Shown here: positions 24,101-35,706 of the stretch, piece by piece
Numbering within the stretch: position 1 is the first letter of the stretch
Layout: every line of letters starts with the position of its first letter
Source of the DNA: Prototheca cutis
Taxonomy: Eukaryota; Chlorophyta; Trebouxiophyceae; Chlorellales; Chlorellaceae
Assembly (NCBI GenBank): GCA_002897115.2
Contig: BCIH01000001.1
Location: 1,194,735 to 1,258,734 of the forward strand
DNA: 64,000 bases
Direction: 5' to 3'
Notes under the pieces: model-generated
Told to the model about the DNA's origin: nothing
The model's input: the letters and a program-made list of their open reading frames with translations, nothing else
Database searches by the model: none
Translations under genes and position numbers: made by a program

Positions 24101-27100
24101 TGCGGGGGTGGGGTTCGGGGTTTGAGGCAGAGGTGAGGAGAGCTTGTTGCGGGTTGTGCAGGGAGCATTGCAACCCTCTCATCTGTGCTGNATTGCCAGA
24201 ATCCCCTCACCTCCCTTTAAAAGAAAGAAAAAAAGAAACACACAGACAACGATGCAACCCACTGCCTACCGACAAAGGTTTCGGATGTAGGCGTTCAGCC
24301 TGCCCGTGCTCTCCGCGGCGGTGATGAAGACCTCAGCCCCATCTTTTTCGATTCTCTCGAGCACAGAGTCCAGCATGGAACTCATGAGCGGCGCCGCATC
24401 CACAGCGCCTGCGCTCCCGAGGGTTGGGAGAGGGGAGGTCAAGGTTGCGCAGACCCAAACCTTTGACGACAACAACTCAGCATCATCCACTTCCCTCCCA
24501 CAACCCCGTCCCACAAGAAAGACAGCACCACACCTTGCTGCTGGAGTGCTGCAGCGACATCCGACTGCTTGCCGGCAAGGGCAAGGTGGAGCCCAAGCAT
24601 GGTCCGTACGTCCCCAGCCAGTGCCTGCAGCGGATCTGGGGCGGCCGAGTACAACCCGGCCTCCACCCGTGCGCCAATCATGCGCAGGTCCAGGGGCCGC
24701 CCCGTCTTTGTCCCCGCGGCCACATCCCGACCAGTGAAGACTAGCGATTTCGCGCCCTGAACATTAATGGCAAGATTTTTTTCGGGTGAAGGGGATTGAT
24801 AGCATGGTTGCCCCCTGGTGTTCATTGCGCAATGAATGCTTCATTGCACAACAGGACAACAATATCTAGAGTTAGGGACGCTTGTTCTTTTACCAACAAC
24901 GGTCCCTTGCATCAACACCCCCTTTGTCCAAAAAACCAAAATATAAACAACTACCCACGTCACGGACCTTGACTGTGGCGAGAATGGTCAGCACTGCCCG
25001 GAGGAGTACGGTTACCTCAGCGAGCGGTGAAGCTTTGTCCCCGGTCGCGTGATGGTCGGTGGACTCGTCGTCATCTCCCGGCGACAACTTTATCCCAGCA
25101 GCATCAGCCGGCTCGCCATCCCTGACAGCAACAAAGGCATCGGCCAGGGCTGCGGCATCGGCCGCAGCGAGCATTGCATCAGCGGCGTGCGGCGCCGCGT
25201 GGGGCGGCAGGTTCGCCATGCGTCTTGCGACAGTCAGCGGCAGCCCCGGGACAAGTAAGTCCAGTGCAAGTTGCGGGCCCAGCGTCGTAGCGGGGTCGGC
25301 GCCGCCACCAGCTGCGGCGCTGCGGGCCAGCGCCTGTGTGACCAGCAGGCGCCGCGCAGCTTCCGGCCAGCTTCGTGGCCCCAGCGGCAACGGCTGCTGC
25401 GCACGGGCCGAGGGGCGGTAGTCCGCCTCGCGCGACTCTAGCCCTGTAGCTTCTGCCAGCCCCTCCACCCCGCTCTCAAACAGCTCGATGGAAAGCAGCT
25501 CGCTGAATGACATGCCTAACATCGTGTAGAGGTTTTCGGAGGCCGACGTTGACGACCCACTGCAGGCCTCGAGCCGCAGGCGGTCACCGTCCGCACAGGC
25601 AGCCGCCAGTTCTGTAGGTGTTCCAAGGCGTTCCGGGTCCAGACCCAGCAGCCCGGCAAACCGCCGCGCCAGCTGCCACACCTCTACTATCCCAGCATCA
25701 CAGCTGGCCGGCAGCGTCTCGGGCCCGATGCGCCCGGGGCCAGGAGCCGGCTGCGCCGCGCCGGGGAGCTCGCTGTCCTCTGTGGATTTGAGTTTGTCGC
25801 GTTTGAGTGTCGTTCAGCAGTGAACTCTACTCAGTCAGCCTGCCACCGCAACCAAACTGAACAACCAATGGCCACGCGATCCGTGATTGGAGCTCTGTTG
25901 TTATTACCACCCATGCTTGTGAAACCATATCAGACCCCCGGCACCCCAGCACACACCTTTGACGACGGCTGCTTCTTCGCGTGCCCTGGCGAGCGCCGCT
26001 GCGCGGGCACGGGCTTCGGCCTCGGTGGCTTCAGCAATTCGCGACCGGAGCTGGGCATCCTCCTGACGCCGGGCCGCACGCCGCGCGGCCACCTTTGCCC
26101 GCTTCAGCTCTGCCTTTTCCACCTTGCGGATAATAGACTCGACGACCTGGATGGGAGAGGGATGGGTGGTTGGTTGGAAGGTGGGCATGCATTGCTTGAG
26201 AATGTGATTGACAAGCACGGCTGGCACACCCTGCTGCGCAACGGGTTCTGGCATGGCCTGCCAGGCCGTCCTGCGTCCGCACCTTGCCCACCGCACGGGC
26301 GTCGCCAGACTTGTGAGAACTGGTGCTCTTTCCGGCCTTGCTCGGCTTGGGCAACTGTGGTCGAGTCATGCAAGGGGGTGTTGGGGGGGGGGGGGGGGGG
26401 GGTCGTGCTCGCTGTTTGAAACTTTCTGCCACAGCAGATCACCACCACGAGCATGTCATCCGTGTTCTGAGCAAGTCAAGCACCGCATCTGCGCAAGCAA
26501 CTGGGTCAGAACTGGACAGACATGCCACCACTCTTGTTTTATCAAATAATGTCCCCTATTGAGCAACTCCATGCTATAAGCACACACACGCCCCAAGCTC
26601 CACCTTTGTCGGGAGCAGGCCCCGTCTTTCAAGCTGCGTGGCGATGGCTGCGGAGACGGGGGCCCAACCCTTGCCCTCGTTCATGTAGGTAAACCCGGGA
26701 AGCTCACGTACACCCGGCAGCGCCTGCATGCATTGTTTTGGAGTTTTGGCGATCATAAGAGAGAACTGCGTACATGATGTTTATTCCATCCAAGTCATTG
26801 CCGGGTCACGCTGTGCGGTATTGCCTGGCCCCCCCTCCATGCAAAGCCTACAACAGCCATCACATGTCCTACCTCGATGGCTTGAAGCACGCGGGTGGAT
26901 GTGAGACCGAATTGGTGCGTGCCCCAGTCAGGCAGCTTGGCTTCCTTGGGGTCTGTGCCCCGTTTCGCAGCCAGCGCTGAGACAGCTGTATGCCAGGCCA
27001 GGTCCGGTGTCGGCCCCGATCCCAGCAACTCCTCCTCCCCATCCCCTCCCTTCAACACCACCCTGCAGCGGGAAATGAAATTGGACCGACGGGGTAAATG

Positions 27101-28253
27101 ATGACTGTTACACATGAATTCCCCCGCCCCACGCACACACACGGTTGCCGGCTTCCATCACATGGCCCATGCCCATGCCAAAACATGCCTGCAATCGGGG
27201 CCCTCCTGGATGTCCAGTGCCAGGTCAGCAGGCGGCTCCAGTGTCAGGGTGCACTCGGCGACGAGACCAATGGGCAGCAAGTGCCCGGGCAAGAACTCGG
27301 CGTGATATACCCCGGAGCCAACCCTGAACATGGTGGGTCAGGTGCGCTTGTTATTCCTGTCAGTGACTCACAGCACAGGTTTGAGAGACATCCATGGCAT
27401 GGCTACGCTGGTGCCCGCTCCACCCCCCACAACACCCGCACACATGCAAGCGTGGCTTACTTGTGCATGGTGGTCCCATTCTTCAGTCTGCAGGGCAGCT
27501 GCAGCGATTTCAAGCTTTCCTCGGCAAGTGCCATGGATTCATCCCTCGTCTTTGGCAGCTTGAACGCCACCAAACTGCTCTGTTTCAGCTTCTTGGGTGC
27601 CGGGGGCTCGGCGGCAAACCCATAATCCCGAGCAATCTGCAGTGGGGCCAACAATTTTTTTGGTGGCAAGGAGGCGTGGTGGTGGTAGGCTCTTCACTCA
27701 AAACATGCACGCCCTGTTTTCCCTGGATGTAACCATGGTAAGCCAATTCTTTTCAGAGAATGAAAAACTCTCCAAACCCGCTGCAGCGGAGGCTCACTTC
27801 CATCCGGGATCGATACCGCTTGCCCTTTGGCGATCGATAATACTGCAAGGAAAACGCCGGGGTGTGCGTGTGGTGGCTCCATCCAGGCAGACATCTTTCA
27901 ATTGCATGTTGTCGCAGGAAGCACCGCAATCACCAGAACCGGTGCAAATCCCCCCCCAGCACACCGTGTCTGTGGTGCCGGCTGTGGAGCCCCCGCTGCG
28001 CTGCTTGATCTCCACAGACCATCCTGCCTCCAACGAAGACCCTGCATTCCGCATGCACAATGTGGTGCAGAGGGATGAGATGCAGATTGCTGGCTTTGGG
28101 GTACCGTCATGGCACACGACACCCATGGACCCCCCTGCCGGTGGCGGATAACACGCGCGTTTGCCATCACACACCTTGGCGCTCAAAGTACTCCCTCAAC
28201 CGCTGCAGAGCCTCCACAGACTTGTCATCAGAAGCCTGCTCGATGCAAGCCAT
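21199..28253 (-). CDS. MBD9-like chromatin protein: MBD, FYRN-FYRC, DDT, bromodomain, PHD, WHIM
   Basis: Exon 1 (28253-28175) and exon 2 (28041-27965) join in phase to give MACIEQASDDKSVEALQ...GSSLEAGWSVEIKQRSGG; the next exon (from acceptor tccttgcag) gives YYRSPKGKRYRSRMEV. Together these form a methyl-CpG-binding domain. Then come FYRN (GVYHAEFLPGHLLPIGLV, about 27330-27200) and FYRC (SRCRVVLKGGDGEE...LAWHTAV, about 27080-26950). A charged helix (RKVEKAELKRAKVAARRAAR, about 26.1 kb) and DDT (VEVWQLARRFAGLLGLDPERL, about 25.7 kb, with SWPEAARRLLVTQAL) follow. A bromodomain-like segment (RPLDLRMIGARVEAGLY, about 24.7 kb) comes before a PHD finger (CAWCWQ...LLCDSCDQEQHTYC...WECPACR, 24060-23730, split by an intron). 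WHIM2 is LRAIGHDRHWSRYTV with LEALLGWLNPRGVRERLL (about 22.8-22.6 kb), and the acidic tail ends ESAETD. This architecture matches plant MBD9, linked to SWR1/ISWI-type remodelling. Some exon borders are unresolved. Confidence 0.85.
26383..26402. repeat. Poly-G tract (20 nt) in an MBD9-like gene intron
   Basis: Homopolymer G; the sense strand of the host gene is poly-C. Confidence 0.8.
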
Positions 28254-29204
28254 GAAAATGGCGCAGGTCGCAGATCGTCTGAGGGGTGTCAGGTGACCCA
28301 CCCGTCCCCCTGACGGCAAACCTCTGTGCATCGTGACAGCCCCACGTCCGACAGCAATCGAGCTCAGGCAATGATCCCATGCCGATGATGACCAGTAAAT
28401 CCTAGAAAAAAACGCCCGACACCGCATACCAAGGCTGCACTGGCGGCTGGCGTGCCGGCGACCTGAGTCTGGCCTCGCCCCTCTTCGGGCGTGGCCCCGA
28501 CGTGCATTACGAAATGACAAACGAGCTCGGCATAATCACTCCATCTTCACCCTACAATCCTCCATAAAATACACTATACGATGCGTGCATGTGGGCCAGA
28601 ATCCTGGGCTTGAATCGTGCAGTGGGTGGCCGTGTGGGGTTCCTGGGTGAGTTTTTGAAGGGACCCCCTCCTCTGGCAAAGGGAAGCTGAGAGACATCTC
28701 CTCACNGACGGATGGACTTCCCCGACCCAAGCATTCCTGAGAAAGGGAGTCCCCACGACAAGAGACGTGTCAGCATCTTATCATGACCAATTGCATGATT
28801 ACTGTTTTGTCTTTTGCGGCTCCTACAATGCTTGCACTGCACATGGGCGCGATTTCTCATGCCGCTGACATGCTTGGGTGTGTGCACCGGCTGAAGGGTT
28901 TGGTGTCCCTGGCAATGGGCACTGAAAATAAGATGTGGCAAATGTTCATAGTGTGAATGAGGGGAGTATGGTGGTGCATTCCGTGATGATGTCCGTTGGG
29001 TGAATTTTTGGGCCGATTTTGGATGGACCAGAGGGGGGGGGTTCCACGTGCTTTGCATGCGGCGGGCGGCAAAAAAAATGTCGCCGGCCGACACTGCGCT
29101 CGCCCCAGCGGCCAAGCCCCGGCGCTTGCCTGGCATGCGGGGCGCCGTTCAAGCGGCGGCATTGGGCTGAAATACGGCTTGTGTTTGCAAACATCGCAGG
29201 AGCC
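28254..29204. promoter_or_regulatory. Divergent promoter region, MBD9-like / eIF3e
   Basis: 951 bp between head-to-head start codons. The stretch just before the eIF3e ATG ends in an acceptor-like atcgcag at 29193-29199, so a 5' UTR intron is possible. A Cys-rich in-frame extension is discussed under findings. Confidence 0.45.
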
Positions 29205-31196
29205 ATGGCATCCCAGGGCTCCTCCGACCCGGCTGCGGCCGGCACTGATCCCCTGCGCTATGACCTGACCACCACGATTGCCGGCTCCCTGGACCGGCAC
29301 CTGGTGTTCCCCCTGCTGGAGTTCCTGTCCTCCAAGCAGCTTTACCCGGCGGAGGACATCGAGCAGGCCAAGCTGGAGCTCATCGAAAAGACAAACATGG
29401 TGGACTATGCCGTGGACATCTATCAGAGCCTGCACCAGACAGACGAGGTGAGTGGGGAGCCGGTGTGACGGTGCAGGCATGGGCCGACACTGCTCCATTT
29501 CACTCATTCTGTGCCAGTATGTGCTNAACTTTGTCGGGGAGCGGAGTAGAGGGTGGTTTCTGTTGTGTGGTGGAGGTACAGGCTCTTATGCGGTCCTGCG
29601 TGGTCCCCCGATGCCTACGCTCATCCCCCAAACATGGGGACATGCGCAGCCAGACACACACACACACGCACTCACGAATCCCCCCCCCCCCCCAAAAAAA
29701 AAACACACACACACGAATCGAAACCCACACACACACGCACACGGATATCCAGGTGCCTGCTGAGTTTGTGGCCCGGCGGCAGGAAGTTGTGGGCAAGCTT
29801 CGGACTCTGGAATCCCAGGTGAAGACCGTCACCGACTTTCTCAGCAACGCCGACAACGTCAAACTGCTCAAGCAGGACAAGGCACAGAACCAGGCCTTCC
29901 TGGCCTCCGAATTCAACATCGGTAAGCTGTGGTGCATGGGTGGGCCTGCTTTGCTTTGTTTTTGTTGAGACGTCTGATGGGGTTCAACCAAAGGCAAGGT
30001 TACCCTGCCAAGGGGATATGTATGCATGTATACGTGTACATAGATATGTTTGCGCATATGCATGCAGCAACACACGTGGACATGCATGCACGCATACTCC
30101 ACGGCCATAACAACAACGATGTAGACAACAGCAACAAAATCGAGAAATAGCGATGACGAAAAAACCCAAATGCAGGTCCCGAGCAAATAGACGCGCTGTA
30201 CCACCTTGCCAAGTGGAACTTTGAGTGCGGCAACTACTCGGCGGCTGCCGAATACCTGTACCACTACCGCAGCCTGAGCACCAACCCGGAGCGCACGCTG
30301 GCCGCGCTGTGGGGCCGCGTGGCCTCTGGCATCCTGCTCCAGGACTTTGAGGCGGCGATGGAGGACGTGCTGCGGCTCAAGGAGCTGCTGGACCTGGACT
30401 CCTTTGCCCCCGTGGCCAAGCAGCTGCAGAGCCGGGCCTGGCTCATGAACTGGTCCCTGTTTGTCTTCTTCAACCACGAAAACGGCCTCAACGTCCTCAT
30501 CGACCTCTTCCTCCAGGACAGGTGCGCGCCAGGGATTGCGGAGAGACAGATACACAAACCATTTTTAACAACCAAACAGACATACATGCCCTCAAAGAAA
30601 CGCTCAAGACACGCCACCCGAGCACGTCCAAACGATGCAGGTATCTGACGGCGCTGCAGCTGACGGGGCAGCACTTGCTTCGCTACCTATCGTTTGCCGT
30701 TGTGGTGAACAAGCGGCGGCGCGGTGTGCTGCGTGACCTGGTCCGCGTGATTGGGCAGGAGGAGTATGAGTACCGCGACCCCATCACCGAGTTCCTGCGG
30801 TGCTTGTACGTGGACGCCGACTTTGAGGGAGCGCAGGCTTGGCTCCACGCCTGCGAGCCTGTGCTGGAGAATGATTTCTTCCTCGTCGCGGCCAAGGATG
30901 CGTTTATGGATGCGGCACGGACGCTGCTGTTTGAGGCCTACTGCCGCGTGCACGCGCAGATCGACCTGGACCGCCTGGCGGGCCAGTTGGGCATGGACCG
31001 GGAAGCCACGGAGAAGTGGATCGTCAACCTCATCCGCTCCGCACGCCTCGATGCCAAGATCGATGCCAAGGCGGGGACCGTCGTCATGCGCGGCGAGGTC
31101 CAAGGGCCGAACGACGTCCTCCTGGACAAGGCCAGGGGACTCTCCGTCCGGACGTTTGCCCTCGCAAACACGCTCGTCGGAATCCTCAAGGCCTGA
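29205..31196 (+). CDS. Translation initiation factor eIF3, subunit e (INT6)
   Basis: Exon 1 starts at ATG 29205 (MASQGSSDPAAAGTDP) and contains YDLTTTIAGSLDRHLVFPLLEFL and the INT6 block ELIEKTNMVDYAVDIYQSL. Exon 2 (about 29752-29921) has LRTLESQVKTVTDFL. Exon 3 gives YHLAKWNFECGNYSAAAEYLY and ALWGRVASGILLQDFEAAMED. After a short intron at about 30522-30640, YLTALQLTGQHLLRYLSFAVVVNKRRR leads into the C-terminal PCI/winged-helix domain (VNLIRSARLDAKIDAKAGTVVMRG). It stops at 31196 after GILKA. The subunit belongs to the PCI ring of eIF3 on the 40S ribosome. The second intron carries alternating ATGCAT/ACGTG-type sequence, and the first a CA-rich tract with a C/A homopolymer junction. Confidence 0.95.
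29640..29745. repeat. CA-rich microsatellite with C14/A10 junction (eIF3e intron)
   Basis: (CA)n blocks flank a run of about 14 C followed by about 10 A, ending just before the acceptor gatatccag. Confidence 0.75.
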
Positions 31197-31728
31197 GGAC
31201 AAGATTGTCGTGTGCTGTCGGTGCAGAGGGTGTTGGTAGCTCTCCCATGCGCCGCGTTTTGCCATATGTAAGAACACAAATGCCCCCCAGATTTATTACT
31301 TTCTAGTCTGCTTCTCTGTCTGGCTTTATAAGGAAGGCTGTGCGGCTGTCAGTCACGCCCAGCAGAAATCCTTGCTCACACCGACTCCAGATGCAAGTGT
31401 GTGTGTGTTACAGAATGCAGCACAGCTGCAGGAGCGGGCGGGCAACTGCCGTGCAGCTTGCTCCTTCCAAGACTGCAGCAGTGCAGGAGAGCCCAAAAGG
31501 AAGGCGCCAAGCGCCTAAACGAGCCACTGTCCTCAGGCCCGGCCCGAACTTCGTGTGGGCCATCCAGTTTCTCTCTAAAAAAATCGGGATGACTCTCACA
31601 CGGCATGCACATCACGTGCCGGCACCCAGCAGGTCGCAAGATCTTCGGATCCCAAGAGCGCAAGGGCGGGCCTGCCGGGCCGCGGCGCGGGGGAGCAATC
31701 CCGGCCGGGCCGTGGGGGCCATGGCCGC
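31197..31728. other. Convergent intergenic region with TGTAA
   Basis: A TGTAA at 31267-31271 lies 71 nt after the eIF3e stop and is its probable polyadenylation signal. Otherwise I see nothing beyond a short (GT)n at 31396-31408. Confidence 0.5.
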
Positions 31729-32284
31729 TCAGTGGTGGGCAGCACCGGCCAGCTTGGCCTCCTGCTCGTGCTTCCAGTGCGCGTACTCCTTGGGCCAGGA
31801 GATGACGTAAGACAGACCGAACACAAGCAGCACGTAGTCCTGGAAGGGCTTGAAGCTGCCGGTGTCAATGTGCTGCATCATGTTTGTGTGGGGAGGGGGT
31901 TGGCAGATTGGGGATGCCTGCTGGTGGACACACAGCAGTCATCACACTGCCAGGAGCCACCTTTGCGCACGGTCCGCGATATTTCGACGCATGCGGTGGA
32001 GGCATTGGATCGCCCAGTGATGTTTTCCAAGGCATGCCGCGCGCACTGGCCCTGAGCGGGAGCTCGCGGGGCCTTGTGCACACCCCGCGCGAGCCGTCCC
32101 GGCAATGGACCCTCGAGAGAGCCGGAGCTCGACAACCGCGCACCTGCTTCTTGTAGTTGGTGGCCCAGGTGCTCAGGCGAGACTCAACCTTGGCGGGGGT
32201 CAGGTTCTCGCCGGCGTACTTCTGCACATAGGCGGGGACCTCCTTCACCTTCAGGGCGGTCAGGCCCTTCAGCAGGTTGGACAT
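31729..32284 (-). CDS. Small inner-membrane-type protein, possibly mitochondrial ATP synthase FO subunit f-like
   Basis: Two exons. Exon 1 (from ATG 32284) gives MSNLLKGLTALKVKEVPAYV...SRLSTWATNYKKQ. After an intron of about 270 nt, exon 2 (acceptor tgatgcag) gives HIDTGSFKPFQDYVLLVFGL, SYVISWPKEYAHWKHEQEAK and the end LAGAAHH. The total is about 98 residues with a single probable membrane helix (DYVLLVFGLSYVISW) followed by a basic, His-rich tail. This layout (short matrix part, one helix, then a KH-rich tail) recalls ATP synthase subunit f, but identity is low. That the CDS is real is fairly clear; the function is tentative. Alternatives are another small subunit of a respiratory complex. 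Confidence 0.5.
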
Positions 32285-32783
32285 CGCGTCGCCGAACTGT
32301 GTTAAGCCTGCTGCAAAGGGTTTGGATGCCCGCGAGGAATTTGCACGGATAGAGCGCAGGCTCGGCCTGACCACGCAAGTACCCGGCGTGGTGGGTTGAG
32401 TCGATCGCAAACCGAAGGACCCCCTTCCCGGCTTCAGTCATTGCCCAATCCGCTTCCCGCCAAAAGTTTGGGTTCAGATCACCATCACCTGCGGGGAATC
32501 CAGTTACCAATGTGTGCAAATGCTAGCCCCAGCGGAAGGATATTGTAACTATAACAACGTGTTTAACCGCACAAAATTATGTGAGTGTATGACAGGCTAA
32601 ATCCTGCAAGAAAGAGAGAGAATCAGCTGTGCCAGGCATACCATGCCGGCCAGGGAGCATCGAATGAACGATGCCGATCTGACCAGACCATGAAGCACAT
32701 ATGTGTTTGTGTGTGCGTGTTCATAGACCAGGTCAGCGTCCATAAGTGTGCTTGGTATTCGCCAGCAGCAGCTATCTGTCGTG
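32285..32783. other. Intergenic between two minus-strand genes
   Basis: Should contain the promoter of the small membrane protein and the 3' UTR of the OTU gene. No other structure recognised. Confidence 0.5.
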
Positions 32784-34081
32784 CTACAGCCTGGAGGTGC
32801 TGGCACGGCTCGGGGGCAGCAGGAGGTCATAGTGTCCGAGCCTGTGGAACAGCAGGTTGATGGGCCGGCGCTTTGCGCCCTTTGCCGGCTCCTCTGGATC
32901 GTATNGGGCAACCAACTGGAGTCCATGAGGTGATGCACCTTGGTACACTGCAATGGGTGTGCCTAGCACCACAGCAGCGGCTGCCAACTCGGGCTCGCCT
33001 GCAGGTTGGCTCGCTGGGTGGGCATGGAAGGTGTGAGTCCTCGAGCAGCGGCCATCATTCCCGTTCGAATGGCAGTTGCATCCATCCTCGCCAATGCTAT
33101 CAGCTCCACACAGCAACAACTGCTTCCAGCGGCATGGACAAGCAGGTGTGGGTGGGGAGGGGGGGGGGGGGGGGGGGGGGGNNNNNNNNNNNNNNNNNNN
33201 NNNNNNNNNNNNNNNNNNNNNNNNNNNNNNNNNNNNNNNNNNNNNNNNNNNNNNNNNNNNNNNNNNNNNNNNNNNNNNNNNGCGGCGGCCACCCCATCTC
33301 TGGGTGGAAGCCCGGAGAGTAGACCACGTCCCTCCCTTCCAATCGCTGCCCCACGCACCTCCCCAGGTAGAAGGGCATCGCATGTGTTGGAGGTAGGTGT
33401 CAAAGTCCCCATCGACGAAAGGCTCCAAAGCCTCCCTGTGCTTTTTCATGTGATCGCATACCTGACTCCGCAGGTCATCCGCCCCCTCCGTCTCCTTTTG
33501 CCTGCCCAGGTCCGCCTTGCCTGCACAATGCGCAAGGAAAACACCATTGCAATACGCTATTTCGTAGGATCATGCACATCACACATCCTTTGATATGCAT
33601 TGGAGGATGGCGTTAACAGCAATCAAAAGTGCTGGAACCAGCTGACCCAATCTTTAGATTGCAAACAACATCCTTCCCAGGATCCCTCCCGCACCACACT
33701 CAAATCCCTAGTCCAGTTAATGCCCATCGTCATACCTGATGCCAGAAACTCCTTTCCGACCGCCAGCGCGCGGAAGAGGCAGCGACCATCCCCAGCTATC
33801 CTGTGGACTTTCATAGCCTGGGCTGTTCCTGCTCCACCAAAGGCCGCAACATGCAGGGAAGACCCGACCACACACGTGGGTCTTGTGCGTGGCAACAAAG
33901 TTTTAAATGGTGCTAGCACCGTTGCACGAGCAATGCTTGGCGGTACGCTTGTCCGTGGGGCAGTCGGAGCGACTCCAAACGGGGGGTGGTGTCGGAGCGG
34001 CACCCCCGACCGCCAGTGCCGGGATGCAAGCTGCGGTGGGACCTGACAGCCGTGCTGCAGTGCCGTGTACATGACACGCAT
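32784..34081 (-). CDS. OTU-domain cysteine protease (deubiquitinase)
   Basis: Exon 1 (minus, ends near 33737) carries MKVHRIAGDGRCLFRALAVGK, which supplies the catalytic Asp and Cys of the OTU fold (D-G-x-C). Exon 2 (about 33520-33365) has GADDLRSQVCDHMKKHREAL and FVDGDFDTYLQHMRCPSTWG. Exon 3, on the far side of a 100-N gap, has GEPELAAAAVVLGTPIAVYQ and RRPINLLFHRLGHYDLLL, which contains the catalytic His, and it ends STSRL. These match plant OTU proteins of the WGG type. The start at 34081 gives a basic, Ser/Thr-containing leader of about 60 residues that could be an organelle-targeting peptide, but other starts are possible. The N gap falls inside an intron, so the coding sequence appears complete. 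Confidence 0.82.
33159..33181. repeat. Poly-G tract abutting an assembly gap
   Basis: About 23 G end exactly at the N gap, so the assembly probably failed in this tract. Confidence 0.8.
33182..33281. other. Assembly gap, 100 N
   Basis: Exactly 100 N, the usual placeholder for a gap of unknown length, inside an OTU-gene intron. Confidence 0.98.
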
Positions 34082-34603
34082 GCAGGTGGGGTTGAGCAAC
34101 ACTGGTGTGATGTTCAGCTGGCGTGCTGCATTGTAGGTTCCTCGAGCCCAGGACGGTTGTATCGGCCCCAAATGCTGCTGCCACTCTCTCAAGAGCAAAC
34201 CATGAATAACAAGGTCCGGATCCCACCCAAAGAACAATTCTGGCCCACCAAAATGCTCCCAGAACTGGACACCCCAATCGCACTGATCACAAACGTGTCA
34301 CGGGCATCTTTCACTGGGCAAAGCTTGTCTTGCAAAGGTGGTGTTGGCAACGGCAGGGAGGTGAGGGAGGTACCTGGCTGCGGATAAGGCAGCCAGGCAT
34401 CGTCCCATCCATGATCAACGCGTAATTTTTCCGCCGCAATACAAACGGCGAGGAATGTCTTGGAGTGAAAAAAAGGGTGGAAAAAGGGTGGAAAATGTGA
34501 CGACTGCCAAAATCCATCTTACAGCTGGACGTCTTCCGAGCGATGCACCGCCGGTGCAAGCACGGGTGCTCTTGGCAAAAGCATGAAAAACCGCGTGCTT
34601 CGC
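34082..34603. other. Intergenic between OTU and ALDH genes
   Basis: Tandem minus-strand genes. A short direct repeat (aaaagggtgg, twice) occurs at about 34470-34495. Nothing else recognised. Confidence 0.5.
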
Positions 34604-35599
34604 TCAACCGCGGAGTGTGCGCCAGACGACGCGCGCGAAGTTGAGCCAGGTGGGGTAGGCATAGAACCGCGCCGCGGCCGGGGCCATGCCCGCAAGTGTC
34701 GGATTGTCCGTCGCCCAGATGGCCCGGGGACGAACGACCCAGGGCGCTTGAACAACGCCCTTCTGAGCATGGTCCAGCATCAGCGTGTTGTGCACAAAGC
34801 AGTTGCCACTGCCAATGTCTTTGGCGTCGTGGCCAGGGAAGCCGCCCCAGACCATGGCCGTGTTGGCGTAGCCCATGGTTGTCGGACAGTTGATGGCAAT
34901 GCAGCCGTACCTCAGCTTTGCCAGGGCCCGATCAAAGGCCTCCGCATGCGCGGCCCGTGTCATAGGATGAATAATCATGCCGGCTGACAGCGTGCCCCAG
35001 ACCTTGTCGTTGACGAAATCCACTGCAGAATCCAGGAAGGCATCAACGTCGCCACCAGTACCGGGCAGTGCCACCTCCTGCAGCACGCCGCACCAGTTTT
35101 CGTGCACGAGGTCGGCCGTCTCCGGGGTCAGGCCCGCCACCAGCAGCCAGGGCTGCGTCTTGAACCCAGCCGACGGCTCGGCCGGAACTCCTTCCTCTCC
35201 AAACTCCTCCACCTTGTCCCCAAACCGATCCCGGAACGCCGCATACTTGGCGTCGGAACCTGGGTAGTAGGCCGCACGGCGCTGCGCGCCAGCCAGGCGG
35301 GCACGCAACGCGTTCAAGAAACTGTCCCGAAGCCGCCACGCCGCGTCGGTGACCACCACCTCGGCCTTGAGGCAGTTGTGGCCGGCGTTCATGGTCAGGG
35401 CGGCCACGACAATATCGGCCTTGGATTCCAGCTCAGCAGGCGTCCAGTCGCCGGGGACAACAATGTAGGGCGTCAGACACCCGAGCTCCGCACCCACGTG
35501 CTTGGTGCATGGCGGCTTGCCCTCCTGGTTGATGTTTACAGAGTTATGAAAGATGATCTAAATGAGACTCAAGGAAACAAGATGAAATTCCCTCTTGCA

Positions 35600-35635
<36 letters not shown>

Positions 35636-35706
35636 CGCCACACACACACGACATCTCACACACACACACACACACGACATCTCACACACACACACACACA
35701 CGACAT

